In this document: positions 16,476 through 25,278 of the stretch, one piece after another
Numbering within the stretch: the stretch's first letter is position 1
How the letters are laid out: each line of letters opens with the position of its first letter
Source of the DNA: Lachnospiraceae bacterium
GTDB taxonomy: Bacteria; Bacillota; Clostridia; Lachnospirales; Lachnospiraceae
Direction of reading: 5' to 3'
Length of the DNA stretch: 45,569 bases
Assembly: GCA_017540265.1 (NCBI GenBank)
Contig: JAFYBJ010000005.1
Coordinates: 1-45,569, forward strand
Notes under the pieces: model-generated
Told to the model about the DNA's origin: nothing
Database searches by the model: none
What the model saw: the letters and a program-made list of their open reading frames with translations, nothing else
Program-made: the position numbers and the translations under genes

Positions 16476-18209
16476 TCACTCAGACGACCTGCTTATCTTT
16501 CCGTCTTCCACCGTAAAGCGCATATCACATTCTTCCACAGTCTTAAGACGGTGCGCTATTATCACCATTGTCTTTTTCCCTTTTAAGGAATTAATGGCAT
16601 CCATCACAGCCGCTTCGGTTTCATTATCCAGAGCGCTTGTAGCCTCATCAAACACCAGGAGTTCAGGATCGTTATATAAAGCCCTGGCGATGCCTATCCG
16701 CTGCCTCTGGCCGCCGGATATACGTACTCCCCTGTCTCCAAGCACCGTATCAAGGCCTTCGGGAAGAGATTTTACAAAATCATAGAGCTGGGCTTCCTTA
16801 AGGACTTCCCATATGCGCTCCTCGTCAGATTCCTCAGGCCGCAGTCCGAAAGCCACATTCTCCCTGATCGAAGAATCAAGCATATATATGTTCTGGGCTA
16901 TATATCCGGTATTACGCAGGTACAAAGGCATATCCGTTCTGATATCCTTTCCGTCCGCATACACGCCGCCTGCTTCCGGCATGAGCAGTCCCAAAAGGAT
17001 ATCAACAACTGTTGTCTTTCCCGAACCGGAGGGTCCTGTGATGCCTATGCTCTTCCCCACCTGGATCTCAAGTGAGGCATTATCAAATATATATTTCTCT
17101 GTCCCCGGATACTTAAAGCGTATATTTTTGAGTTCGATGGAGCTTTTTATTGACATGCGCTCCTTTCCATCCGGAAGATCAGTATCTCCGAGCTCTTTTA
17201 TATGGAGATTATCACAGACAAGATTGAGTGATGACTCATAATATGCGATATTTGCCAAATGGGTAGATATACGGTTTATTCCCGGCATCAGACGCACCGC
17301 AGCCATAGCAAATGCCGAAAGTTCCGGAAGCATCGGCTTCATGTCTATCCCCTTTTCAACACAGATGAGCATATAAACAAGGGCGCCTGACATGCAGGCA
17401 AGCTCTATTCCGAGTCTGGGCGCATTCGAAAAGACCGTATATTTTCTGTTTGCTTCGGCAAGGCTCTTATAGCTTTCCGAGAATTCCCTTAAAAAGAAAT
17501 GTTCCTTTACGGCAACCTTTACATCCTTTATGCCAAATACCCCCTGCTGCATCCATTTCATGGCCTCAACCTGCTTGTTTACCCTTTTTGTTCCAAGCTT
17601 CCCGAGGGCCGGTCTTATCAGAAAAACGATAAGTAAAAGCAGCAAAAACATGACAGCACCTATGAACAGTGTCATCTTTACATTGACTATAAGCAACAGC
17701 ACGGCAAGGCAGAGCACTACCGCACCCTCCGTCACAAGATACATGACCTCCTGAAGGAGTATGAATACATGGGGTATATCCTTATTAACACTCTGAAAGA
17801 TGGCATTGACATCAGCATTGAGATAGAATTCATACGGTCTGTTTAAATAATCTCCGAATACCCTTTTGGATGTTCGGCTCTCCAGCCCCGTAACATAACG
17901 CGACTGAAGGAAAGATAAGAACAGCATATAGAGATTCTTTACCACGTAAACAGCAATGGCTGCTATGAGCACAAGTCTGACAAAGCTCTTTTCATCCGAG
18001 ATATCAAGGCCCGCAGAAGACATAAACCATATAACATATTTATTGGTCATGAGTTCTTCAGGCATTACAACGGCAGAGATTATGGGAACAATAACGGAAA
18101 CCCCCAGAGTTTCAAATACGGCGCTTATGAATACAAGCACCATAAGCCCCATAAACTGCCACTTCTGCTTCTTATCAAGCAGCTGTCTTAAACGTCTGAA
18201 TACATTCAT
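16476..18209 (-). CDS. PglK-like ABC transporter, fused membrane and ATPase domains (copy 2)
   Basis: 577 aa from the chosen start. The transmembrane domain covers ~1-325 and the ATPase ~355-577. Walker A GPSGSGKTT is at about 392-400; the signature ISGGQRQR, Walker B LLVFDEATSAL and switch AHRL follow. The N-terminus FETLGVSVIVPII mirrors copy 1 (6857-8677), so the two are paralogues. I chose ATG 18207-18209 because GGAG lies 11 bases upstream; the frame extends to a TTG at 18236, which lacks support. It is probably a flippase for a second lipid-linked glycan or intermediate. It opens the left half of the locus and has its own promoter. Confidence 0.85.
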   Translation of the reverse strand: MNVFRRLRQLLDKKQKWQFMGLMVLVFISAVFETLGVSVIVPIISAVVMPEELMTNKYVIWFMSSAGLDISDEKSFVRLVLIAAIAVYVVKNLYMLFLSFLQSRYVTGLESRTSKRVFGDYLNRPYEFYLNADVNAIFQSVNKDIPHVFILLQEVMYLVTEGAVVLCLAVLLLIVNVKMTLFIGAVMFLLLLLIVFLIRPALGKLGTKRVNKQVEAMKWMQQGVFGIKDVKVAVKEHFFLREFSESYKSLAEANRKYTVFSNAPRLGIELACMSGALVYMLICVEKGIDMKPMLPELSAFAMAAVRLMPGINRISTHLANIAYYESSLNLVCDNLHIKELGDTDLPDGKERMSIKSSIELKNIRFKYPGTEKYIFDNASLEIQVGKSIGITGPSGSGKTTVVDILLGLLMPEAGGVYADGKDIRTDMPLYLRNTGYIAQNIYMLDSSIRENVAFGLRPEESDEERIWEVLKEAQLYDFVKSLPEGLDTVLGDRGVRISGGQRQRIGIARALYNDPELLVFDEATSALDNETEAAVMDAINSLKGKKTMVIIAHRLKTVEECDMRFTVEDGKISRSSE

Positions 18210-18244
18210 TCTTAAATAAACTCCATATGCACACAATCTCTAAC

Positions 18245-18274
18245 ATTTTAGCATATTTACGGGTATAATGTCAT
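18245..18274 (-). promoter_or_regulatory. Promoter for the left-half operon (ABC transporter onward)
   Basis: On the minus strand, -35 ATGACA (18269-18274) and -10 TAAAAT (18245-18250) are 18 bases apart, with TGC giving an extended -10. The leader to the ATG at 18209 would be ~30 nt and includes GGAG. The -35 overlaps a plus-strand TATAAT (18264-18269) and an inverted repeat CGGGTA/TACCCG around 18260-18287, so divergent transcription may be coordinated here. Confidence 0.55.
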
Positions 18275-18289
18275 TTTTTTACCCGCCAT

Positions 18290-18318
18290 TTGCGGCATCG
18301 TCCCTGCTGTGTTATATT
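18290..18318 (+). promoter_or_regulatory. Promoter for the plus-strand acetyltransferase gene
   Basis: -10 TATATT (18313-18318) has TGT just before it (extended -10) and TTGCGG 17 bases upstream as a weak -35. Only seven bases separate the -10 from the ATG at 18326, so the predicted first base is at or next to the start codon. A second candidate -10, TATAAT at 18264-18269, would give a ~50-nt leader, but that leader has no Shine-Dalgarno sequence. Confidence 0.45.
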
Positions 18319-18325
18319 ATCTGTC

Positions 18326-18868
18326 ATGGATAAGGAACTTAAAAAACTGATCGCCTCCGACCTTAAACGGATCGGTAAGAAAAACTGTCTGGGCCTCCTT
18401 CCGGAGCAAAAATATCTTGTGCTCTGGAGAAAGGCATCTTTTTACTTTAAAAAAGGCGGATTTTTAAGAAAATGGTACGGCATAAGACTTGATGCTGCCA
18501 TGAGACGGACTTTTATCGAACTTCCAAGAGAAGTTAAAGCAGGATATGGTATTTACCTCGGCCACTCCGGAAACCGCGTGATACATCCGGATACCGTACT
18601 TGGCAATAACATAAATATAGCCTCGGGAGTAAACATCGGCATGACAAACCGTGGAAATAAAAAAGGAACTCCCGTCATAGGAAACGATGTCTGGATAGGA
18701 ACAAATGCCGTGATAGTCGGAAATATAAAGATAGGCAACGACGTGCTCATAGCCCCCGGCGCATATGTTAATACTGATATACCGGACCACAGCATAGTCA
18801 TAGGGAATCCTGCGGTGATAAAGCCTGCAGAACATGCAACCGAAGGATATATAAATAATAAAGCTTAG
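18326..18868 (+). CDS. Left-handed beta-helix (hexapeptide) acetyltransferase, CysE/serine-acetyltransferase-like
   Basis: 180 aa. A helical N-terminal region of ~75 residues precedes hexapeptide repeats: IHPDTVLGNNINIASG, then VIGNDVWIGTNAVIVG and KIGNDVLIAPGAYV. It ends with the typical IVIGNPA. Such proteins in polysaccharide loci O- or N-acetylate sugars using acetyl-CoA. It is the only plus-strand gene in the window. Its stop is three bases from the stop of the convergent GT gene, with no terminator between. The ATG at 18326 is preferred over a TTG at 18290; neither has a Shine-Dalgarno sequence. Confidence 0.8.
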   Translation: MDKELKKLIASDLKRIGKKNCLGLLPEQKYLVLWRKASFYFKKGGFLRKWYGIRLDAAMRRTFIELPREVKAGYGIYLGHSGNRVIHPDTVLGNNINIASGVNIGMTNRGNKKGTPVIGNDVWIGTNAVIVGNIKIGNDVLIAPGAYVNTDIPDHSIVIGNPAVIKPAEHATEGYINNKA

Positions 18869-18871
18869 GTT

Positions 18872-20089
18872 TCAGCTTTCAAACGCGGCGCAGAGCTTTT
18901 CTTTTATCTTATCCTTCGCGTAAACTTCTTTCCTCAGGCGCCCATACTCTTTATGTATGGCAGCCGCCTCTTCTTTCTTCATCTTTAATCTTTCATCCGT
19001 AAGCGCATTCATTGAAGAAAACGAAAGTCCGGGTATATAGTTGCCTTCAAGTACCGCTCCGTAGCTTAGTGCAATGGTGTCCGCAAACACAGCTTCCTGC
19101 AATACCCCTGAGGTCTGCGACGAATACTGGTCCGGTGCATAGGGTAAAAGCGCATACTCCGCAGCTGATAAAAGTGCCGTATATGATTCCCGTGAAAGAT
19201 AAACATCACAGACGCATACATTTTCTGCCGCTGCTTCCTTTAGTCGTTTATATCTTTCTTTGTCATAAAAACGTCCGGCGATCAGCAATGGATAAGCATT
19301 CTTTGAAAAGACCTCCACAGCCTCTTCAAGCTTCTTTTCCGGATTCATGGTTCCCGCGCATATGGCAAAACCCGACGTGCCGTATTTTCCGATAAACTCT
19401 TTTATCTCTTCCGGTTCATCCCCGTAAAGGATCTTTCCCTCCAGGATCCTCTCTGCGGCAGTCTTATACATCTGCTCCTCATAAGCATAATCCGGTATGA
19501 ATATATGCTCTGCATTTTTAAATTCAAAGGAAGGCCCCGTGGATATTATCAGCTTTGCCTTCTTTGTGGCAGCTTCAAATATGCGCTGTTTTATGCCTGA
19601 AAACCGGCCGTTCTTTCCCGCCTTAAACCCTTCCATGAAGGTTGTGGCATATATCTCTTTTCCATGTGTTCCCGCAATGAAAAGATAGAGCCAGAAATAG
19701 TATTCGGTATTAAAGAACCACAGCTTGTCCGCACCGGCATTTTTTAACGCCGCTCTTATGTTAGCAAACATATAAAGCTTATTCTTTATCCTGTCCGTAA
19801 AGCTTTTGTTCTTTTCCATATTTATGGAATACGGAAGCCTGTGAAGTCTTTTCTCCTCAGATGCTTTCTTAAGCATGGCTTCATTTCTGCCCTGCTTTAA
19901 GGCTGTCTTAAGTATCACCCCGGGGATAAAGCATTCTGCAATAAAGTCATCATCAACATATGCGAGATATTCCGCAAAAACCTTAGGTGCATGCCCTACC
20001 GCATCACCGTTCTTATCATGCCTTCCCTGATATTCCACAAGGGCTATCTTATTTTTTTCGGAAGTAACGCTCATTAATAAAGATACCAC
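18872..20089 (-). CDS. GT-B fold glycosyltransferase, GT4-like
   Basis: 405 aa. The C-terminal half reads like a GT4 donor domain: FAICAGTMNPEKKLEEAV, PLLIAGRF, ENVCVCDVYLSRE and the weak SQTSGVLQEAVF segment in place of a full EX7E. The N-terminal half has no clear motif. The GTG at 20087-20089 has AAGGGA five bases upstream and is preferred; an ATG at 20074 forming a TAATG overlap with the previous stop is an alternative. This is the last gene of the right-half run, and its 3' end converges on the plus-strand acetyltransferase. Donor and acceptor are unknown. Confidence 0.7.
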   Translation of the reverse strand: MVSLLMSVTSEKNKIALVEYQGRHDKNGDAVGHAPKVFAEYLAYVDDDFIAECFIPGVILKTALKQGRNEAMLKKASEEKRLHRLPYSINMEKNKSFTDRIKNKLYMFANIRAALKNAGADKLWFFNTEYYFWLYLFIAGTHGKEIYATTFMEGFKAGKNGRFSGIKQRIFEAATKKAKLIISTGPSFEFKNAEHIFIPDYAYEEQMYKTAAERILEGKILYGDEPEEIKEFIGKYGTSGFAICAGTMNPEKKLEEAVEVFSKNAYPLLIAGRFYDKERYKRLKEAAAENVCVCDVYLSRESYTALLSAAEYALLPYAPDQYSSQTSGVLQEAVFADTIALSYGAVLEGNYIPGLSFSSMNALTDERLKMKKEEAAAIHKEYGRLRKEVYAKDKIKEKLCAAFES

Positions 20090-21126
20090 TTAAGTCCCTT
20101 GTCATAGGTTTCAAGAGCCTTTGCAAGCGCCGTGCTGCTTACAAGCGCGGCAGCCGCAGCAGTCCTGTTTGCAGCTCTTGCCTCGGGATCCTTAAGGATC
20201 TTGGGGGCAAGTATATCTATATCCTTCTTTACGCGTGCCTTAAACTCTTTATCCGTGATGCAGGCCCCCTCTGAAAGTATCTGTGCGCAGCAGGAAAAAT
20301 GCCTTGAATAAGCAGCCTGTATACAGGAAGGATACTGTTTCTTTATGAAGGCGATCATCTCACGGCTGTGTCTGTAATATGCTAAGTTCCTGCTTTCCCT
20401 TGTGGAATTCATCGTATTGGAATTCCTGTGATAATAATTGTAAAGCTTCTTATCGGAGCGCACTATCCCGTCTGCAGCAGCAAAAAGTCTGTAAATAACT
20501 GCCATATCCTCTGCCTGTTCTCCTTCGGGGAATCTTATATCATTCCATAAACTTTTATTTGTGATCATCCCCCAGGGGACGCTAAGGAACCCCTCCTGGT
20601 AAAGCAGTGCTTTTAAACCGGTATCCCCGGAATAATAATTAAACTGGGGCGCGGACGCTTTATTGATATAGGGTTTTGCCTTTCCTTTTACAAAGCCTGC
20701 AGCAGCCCGAAGGTTCTTCTTTAGCGTATCCTCCCCGTCCTTTGAACCTGCCTCGGGATAAATGTTATTATGAGCACAGACCGCTATATCGCTTTCAGTT
20801 GAAAACATTAGTGCTCTTAAAGCTGAAAGATACGTTTCCTCCACCGTATCGTCGCTGTCAACAAATGAGATGAGCTCTCCTTTAGCAGCCTCTATCCCTT
20901 TATTCCTTGCTGCCGCAGCGCCGCGGTTTTCAGTCTTTATATATCTTATGCGTTTATCTCTGTCCGCATATTCTTTTACGATATCGCCGCTCCCGTCTTC
21001 AGATCCGTCATCTATTATGATGATCTCAAAATTATCATCATCCTGGACCATAAGGCTCTCAAGGCAATCTGAAATATATGCCGATGCATTATATACCGGT
21101 ACTATTACGCTTATCATTTTACTCAT
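20074..21126 (-). CDS. GT2 family glycosyltransferase
   Basis: 350 aa. Classical GT2 elements are present: VIVPVYNASAYI, IDDGSEDGS, AAAARNKGIE and the DXD site FVDSDDTV, with GEQAEDMAVIYR near the expected catalytic region. The C-terminal third is helical and typical of capsule GT2 proteins. ATG 21124-21126 is chosen because GGAGGTGAT, close to a perfect Shine-Dalgarno, lies just upstream; a GTG at 21135 is too near that site. The start overlaps the preceding gene by 8 bases. It should act in the cytoplasm on the growing lipid-linked chain. Confidence 0.85.
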   Translation of the reverse strand: MSKMISVIVPVYNASAYISDCLESLMVQDDDNFEIIIIDDGSEDGSGDIVKEYADRDKRIRYIKTENRGAAAARNKGIEAAKGELISFVDSDDTVEETYLSALRALMFSTESDIAVCAHNNIYPEAGSKDGEDTLKKNLRAAAGFVKGKAKPYINKASAPQFNYYSGDTGLKALLYQEGFLSVPWGMITNKSLWNDIRFPEGEQAEDMAVIYRLFAAADGIVRSDKKLYNYYHRNSNTMNSTRESRNLAYYRHSREMIAFIKKQYPSCIQAAYSRHFSCCAQILSEGACITDKEFKARVKKDIDILAPKILKDPEARAANRTAAAAALVSSTALAKALETYDKGLKWYLY

Positions 21127-21895
21127 ACATATCACCTCCGTGAGAATTCACATATGCAGCCATTTCGGCATAGTCCTTAAACTCCTTACTCCAGCCATGT
21201 ACCGCATAGGGGGCATGGCCCGCATCTATCGCAGCCTTTATCCCGTATTCAAGGGAAAAAGCTCTTCCGTTTTCCACATCGGAAAGCTTAAAATCCTTAT
21301 CCTCAAGCCCCGCAACAGCAAAGAAGATATCCTCGCTCCTGTACCAGTAAAGCTTTCTCCAGGCTTCTTTTTTTAAAAGCTTCCTGCAGGCTTCTGTCTT
21401 TCTTAAGCAAAAGCCCCCATTGCCCATGCTTATCCCTTTTCCTCTTTTTTTAAGGAGCCTTATGCCGTCTTTTTTCGTGATGACAGCCTCCCAGATATTT
21501 CTCTCCGGCTCCCATGGAGCTCCTGTAAGATCATATCCTTTTTCAATGAATTCGTGGAGCTTATCCTCTTTTGATAAAAGCGCCGCATCCGGCTGGGCTA
21601 TCAGCATATATTCGTATTTTTTAAAAGCCCTGTAAAAGAGATCCGAGAGCATCAGTTTATTATAACCCTTTGTCCCTTTGAAAAAACTGTCGGGAAACCT
21701 CTTTATAAGAGCATCCGGGTATGCATCCGTATAACGCTTCATATCAAGGCTCTTAGGAACGATAAAATATTTATCCTCCGTGAATACTTTGAAATATGCA
21801 TTAACGGCTGCCGCTTCGTCTTTATCAAAAAAATCCTTATAGGCGGGTATCACTATGCAGCAGGATATATTTTTTTTATTTTGCATGTGCTCCAT
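21119..21895 (-). CDS. DUF5672-like putative glycosyltransferase
   Basis: 258 aa. The pattern GYNKLMLSDLFYRAF, then YEYMLIAQPDAAL, then GYDLTGAPW and MGNGGFCLRK matches the DUF5672 family, which occurs in glycan loci and looks like a GT-A nucleotide-sugar transferase. No membrane segment is visible. The ATG at 21895 has GAGG six bases upstream and overlaps the preceding GT4 gene by 20 bases. A transferase role is inferred from context; members have little biochemical characterisation that I know of. Confidence 0.7.
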   Translation of the reverse strand: MEHMQNKKNISCCIVIPAYKDFFDKDEAAAVNAYFKVFTEDKYFIVPKSLDMKRYTDAYPDALIKRFPDSFFKGTKGYNKLMLSDLFYRAFKKYEYMLIAQPDAALLSKEDKLHEFIEKGYDLTGAPWEPERNIWEAVITKKDGIRLLKKRGKGISMGNGGFCLRKTEACRKLLKKEAWRKLYWYRSEDIFFAVAGLEDKDFKLSDVENGRAFSLEYGIKAAIDAGHAPYAVHGWSKEFKDYAEMAAYVNSHGGDMYE

Positions 21896-23021
21896 AATAA
21901 TCCTCTATGATCTCCACCGTCCGGTCCCATGAAAAACGTTCTGCTTCTTTTTTTATGTTTTCCTTAAAGCCTTCAGCCATATCCTCCTTAAAGAAACGTG
22001 TGACCGCTTCCGCTAACGCCTTTTCATTTTCAGGCGGTACTATAAGACCGGTCTTGTTATCCTCTACAGCCTCCGGCAGCCCTCCCACGTCTGTTGCTAT
22101 CACCGGCACTTCAAAGCCGAAAGCTATCTGCACTATAGCCGACTGGGTAGCTGATATATAAGGACATACATTTACATCCGCTGACGCAAAATAGGGTTCC
22201 ACTTCGGCATCCGGAACATATCCGTCACGTATGACAAAACGTTCCGGCGCAGCACTTTTTTCAATGAGCGCCATGTATTCTTCTTTTGAATTTCCGAAAT
22301 CACCGACTATATATATCTTTGCCTCCGGCAGATCCTTAAATATCCTGTCTGCTGCAAGGATCAGATACTTAAGGCCTTTGTATTTTCTTACCAGACCAAA
22401 GAACAGTATCATCTCCTCGTCTTCGGGAATATTTAAACGCCTTCGCCCCTCTGTCCTGTCCATGCCCGTAAGCTTAAAAGCATTATAGGTCGGCAGAAGA
22501 GTGCGTTTATATTCCATTCCGGGAAGTATCCTTTTCAGATCGGCCTCATCCTCTTTTGAATGAAGTATGCAAAAATTCCCCTTTTTTAATGTTCCTTTTG
22601 TAAGAAGTGTATCCGCAAAAAAACGCTCATGCGGAAGCACGTTATGACAGACAAAAATAACAGGCATCTTCTTTTTAAGCCCGTTTAACATAAACTGATA
22701 GCAGGGAGCAAAATACGGATGCCACCACTGGACTATGCAAAGATCTGCGTCAAGCTTCTTTAATCCCTTATTCATAAAAAGCCAGTTAAAAGGATCTGCG
22801 GTATTTATTGCAAAACCCGCATCCTCTATCTCAAAAGTCCTGTTGCCGTAATCCTTCTGCTCTTTTTTAAAAAGGAATTTCGGATACTGAAGTGAATATG
22901 AGATGGTCTCCACCTCATATTTTTTTGACAGTGCCTTTACAAGCAGGCCGGTATAATGTGATATTCCGCCTTTATACGGGTATACCGGACCTATAACGGC
23001 AATTTTCTTTAACATCTTCAT
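21876..23021 (-). CDS. GT4 family glycosyltransferase
   Basis: 381 aa. The N-terminal domain has PYKGGISHYTG and the middle VCHNVLPHE. The donor domain has FFGLVRKYKGL, YIVGDFG and QIAFGFEVPVIATDVGGLPE, where the usual EX7E first Glu is replaced (SAIVQIAFG region). Start and preceding stop overlap as ATGA. It is the first of four consecutive GT4-type genes (21876-26429), each probably adding one residue to the repeat unit. Confidence 0.85.
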   Translation of the reverse strand: MKMLKKIAVIGPVYPYKGGISHYTGLLVKALSKKYEVETISYSLQYPKFLFKKEQKDYGNRTFEIEDAGFAINTADPFNWLFMNKGLKKLDADLCIVQWWHPYFAPCYQFMLNGLKKKMPVIFVCHNVLPHERFFADTLLTKGTLKKGNFCILHSKEDEADLKRILPGMEYKRTLLPTYNAFKLTGMDRTEGRRRLNIPEDEEMILFFGLVRKYKGLKYLILAADRIFKDLPEAKIYIVGDFGNSKEEYMALIEKSAAPERFVIRDGYVPDAEVEPYFASADVNVCPYISATQSAIVQIAFGFEVPVIATDVGGLPEAVEDNKTGLIVPPENEKALAEAVTRFFKEDMAEGFKENIKKEAERFSWDRTVEIIEDYYGAHAK

Positions 23022-24178
23022 AAGCTTAATATTTCCTCTAACGCCCTGTCATTCTTTTTTGTATATTCAAGCATAAAGCTCTCCGCTTTTTTTGAAAGCT
23101 CAAGCGCCGCGGCATCATCCCTGATCAGATTTCTTATATAGAGCGCAAACATCTCGGGATCATCCGTTGAAAGCGCAGGTTCCACACCTGCCCTTAAGCC
23201 TCTCATTCCCCTGATCGTTGATACCACAGGTTTAGCATAGGAAAGCGCCTCCGCCATCTTAATATTCAGCCCCGCGCCATGGCGTACGGGATTGATCACA
23301 AGCCTCGCTTCCTCATACAGGGCATCAAGATCCTCTACCCAGCCTCTTTTCTCATAGGCAGGATCATCCGGGATCCTGGAGCATATGGAACCCGCGATCA
23401 CCACCTCAGCTTCCGGGCAGGTCTTTTTTAAGACCGGAAGTATCTCTTCTTTAAAGAATTTAAAGCCCTCGATATTTATGACGTAAGTACTGCCTAAAAA
23501 AAGCACCTTTTTTGAAGAACTGACAGCTGCTTTACAAAGCGGCAGATTTTCCCCTATGGTAAATGTCCTTACGGAAGAAGGAAGCATTTCCTTAAAGAAT
23601 CTTTCCTCTTCATCCTGTATCGCGATCACCGCATCTGCTCTTAAAAGTCCTTTTTTCTCCACATCCTTCTTTAAGGCAAACTCATAATTCCTGTAACCTA
23701 CAGCCTCATATTCCTGTCTCTTTACGGAAGAAACATTGACCGTATCGATCACCTTAACTATTCCCTCCGGTATATTTAACAATGCTGCGGAATTATATAC
23801 GCAGCTTACCCATACCTGGTCGTAGCCTTTATCCTTTATGAAATCAGCCACATGCGCAGGAAGATCGGGATCCACTCTCTCATCCAGTGAAAAATATTTA
23901 AACGCCACCTGGAAATGAAGTATTTCCAACAACTTTCTTATCTTTCTTTTTATGAATACGGGAAAAGACCTTTTCTTATTCCTTATGGAGTAGAAATGTC
24001 CTTCTCCCGCCCATTCTTTCGTAAGAGCGGGATCATCCTCACTGTAAGTATCCAGATAGAGGATATCAACCTCTGCCCCCTTTGCCTTAAGTGAATTGAT
24101 GAGATTGAAATTCCTCTTTCTGTTGCCTCTGTCGATAGGCATTATCACCGTTTCTGTTATAAATAATATCTTTTTCAA
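23018..24178 (-). CDS. GT4-type glycosyltransferase
   Basis: 386 aa. The opening ITETVIMPIDRGNRKR is typical of a GT4 subgroup (PLDRG-like). The donor domain has VLFLGSTYVINIEGFKFF, the RLVINPVRHGAGLNIKMAE segment and LSYAKPVVST. The start is TTG at 24176-24178, with AGGTGAT placed correctly upstream and overlapping the preceding stop as TTGA. A rare start codon could lower its expression relative to neighbours. Acceptor and donor are unknown. Confidence 0.85.
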   Translation of the reverse strand: MKKILFITETVIMPIDRGNRKRNFNLINSLKAKGAEVDILYLDTYSEDDPALTKEWAGEGHFYSIRNKKRSFPVFIKRKIRKLLEILHFQVAFKYFSLDERVDPDLPAHVADFIKDKGYDQVWVSCVYNSAALLNIPEGIVKVIDTVNVSSVKRQEYEAVGYRNYEFALKKDVEKKGLLRADAVIAIQDEEERFFKEMLPSSVRTFTIGENLPLCKAAVSSSKKVLFLGSTYVINIEGFKFFKEEILPVLKKTCPEAEVVIAGSICSRIPDDPAYEKRGWVEDLDALYEEARLVINPVRHGAGLNIKMAEALSYAKPVVSTIRGMRGLRAGVEPALSTDDPEMFALYIRNLIRDDAAALELSKKAESFMLEYTKKNDRALEEILSL

Positions 24179-25278
24179 CGGATCACCTTTTCTGCATATT
24201 CAAGCCATATTGCCGCTATCTTTTCCGGCGTGCATTCCCGCATCTTTTCCGCCCCGTGTCTTCCGAGCTCTTCAGCCTTACCCGGATTTTCAATAAGCTT
24301 GGTAACAGCCGTGCAAAGCTCTCTTTCATCCCCCGGGGTAAACAAAAGCCCCGAATATCCGTCATCTATAAGAGAGGCCGGACCGCCGCAGGGACAATCG
24401 GAAGAAACCGAAGGGATTCCCATGGCCATCGCCTCCATAAGAGCATTGGGCATGCCTTCATATACAGATGAAAGGACAAATACGGAAATATCACTTAAAC
24501 GTTTTTCCAGATCCTGCACATTTCCCATGAATAATATCTTCTCATCAAGCTTATGTCCCTTTACCCATTCCTTAACCTGATGGATCTCATTATCTTCAGA
24601 TCTGTCGCCATAAAGCTCAAGCGTATATTCCGGATGCTTTTTAAGCACCAGCTCAAAGCCTTTTACAAGAGTCATATGATCTTTGGCATACGCAAAACGT
24701 GCGGCATTGGCTATTACGGGGCGCCTTTTTTCAGGCGCTGTAACTTTAAGATATTTGGGCGATACGGGATTCATTATCACCCTGCTTTTTTTTCTTATTT
24801 TTTCCGGAAAAAAATCTGCTGCTTCTTCTGTCTGGAATACGATGCCCGCAGCCTTTGAATAAAGCTTTTCGCTTAAAAGTTTCTGATATACCGAAGCATA
24901 ATAAACCTTGGGATCGTTCCTTACGGATACTATCACCGGTATCCCTGTTTTGTCCGCTGCCATCACTGCCCTGTAATTGGCATTACGGCAGAATGCAAAT
25001 AATACATCCGGCTTCTCCTTAAGTAAGAGTTTCTTAAGATTATCTTTCCTTGCGCGTATCTTACCAAGTCTCTTAAGACTCTCCTGCTTACTTGAAAGCC
25101 CTGCGTCAAGGCGTCTTACACCTTCGGGGAGACTGTATTCTTTTTTGCCTGTCCATTCGGTTGCAATGCTGACATCGATCCCGGCCGCCGCCATCTGGCC
25201 TGCAAGCACGGTCACCACTCTCTCAGCACCTCCTTTTTCAAGGCTGTTTATATGGAACATGACTTTTTTTATGCTCAT
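24175..25278 (-). CDS. GT4 family glycosyltransferase
   Basis: 367 aa. The N-terminal EKGGAERVV and the C-terminal EX7E stretch EGMPNALMEA followed by GIPSVSSDCPCGGP are hallmarks of GalNAc/GlcNAc-type GT4 enzymes such as PglA/PglJ relatives. The start ATG overlaps the previous stop as ATGA and has GGAGGGG four bases upstream, a strong ribosome site. No membrane segment is seen. It likely acts on the undecaprenyl-linked oligosaccharide. Confidence 0.9.
   Translation of the reverse strand: MSIKKVMFHINSLEKGGAERVVTVLAGQMAAAGIDVSIATEWTGKKEYSLPEGVRRLDAGLSSKQESLKRLGKIRARKDNLKKLLLKEKPDVLFAFCRNANYRAVMAADKTGIPVIVSVRNDPKVYYASVYQKLLSEKLYSKAAGIVFQTEEAADFFPEKIRKKSRVIMNPVSPKYLKVTAPEKRRPVIANAARFAYAKDHMTLVKGFELVLKKHPEYTLELYGDRSEDNEIHQVKEWVKGHKLDEKILFMGNVQDLEKRLSDISVFVLSSVYEGMPNALMEAMAMGIPSVSSDCPCGGPASLIDDGYSGLLFTPGDERELCTAVTKLIENPGKAEELGRHGAEKMRECTPEKIAAIWLEYAEKVIR

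Noticed and set aside
16813-17241. Plus-strand open frame (~142 codons) opposite the second ABC transporter
   Set aside because: Antisense shadow of the ATPase domain; no start signal and no protein-like features.
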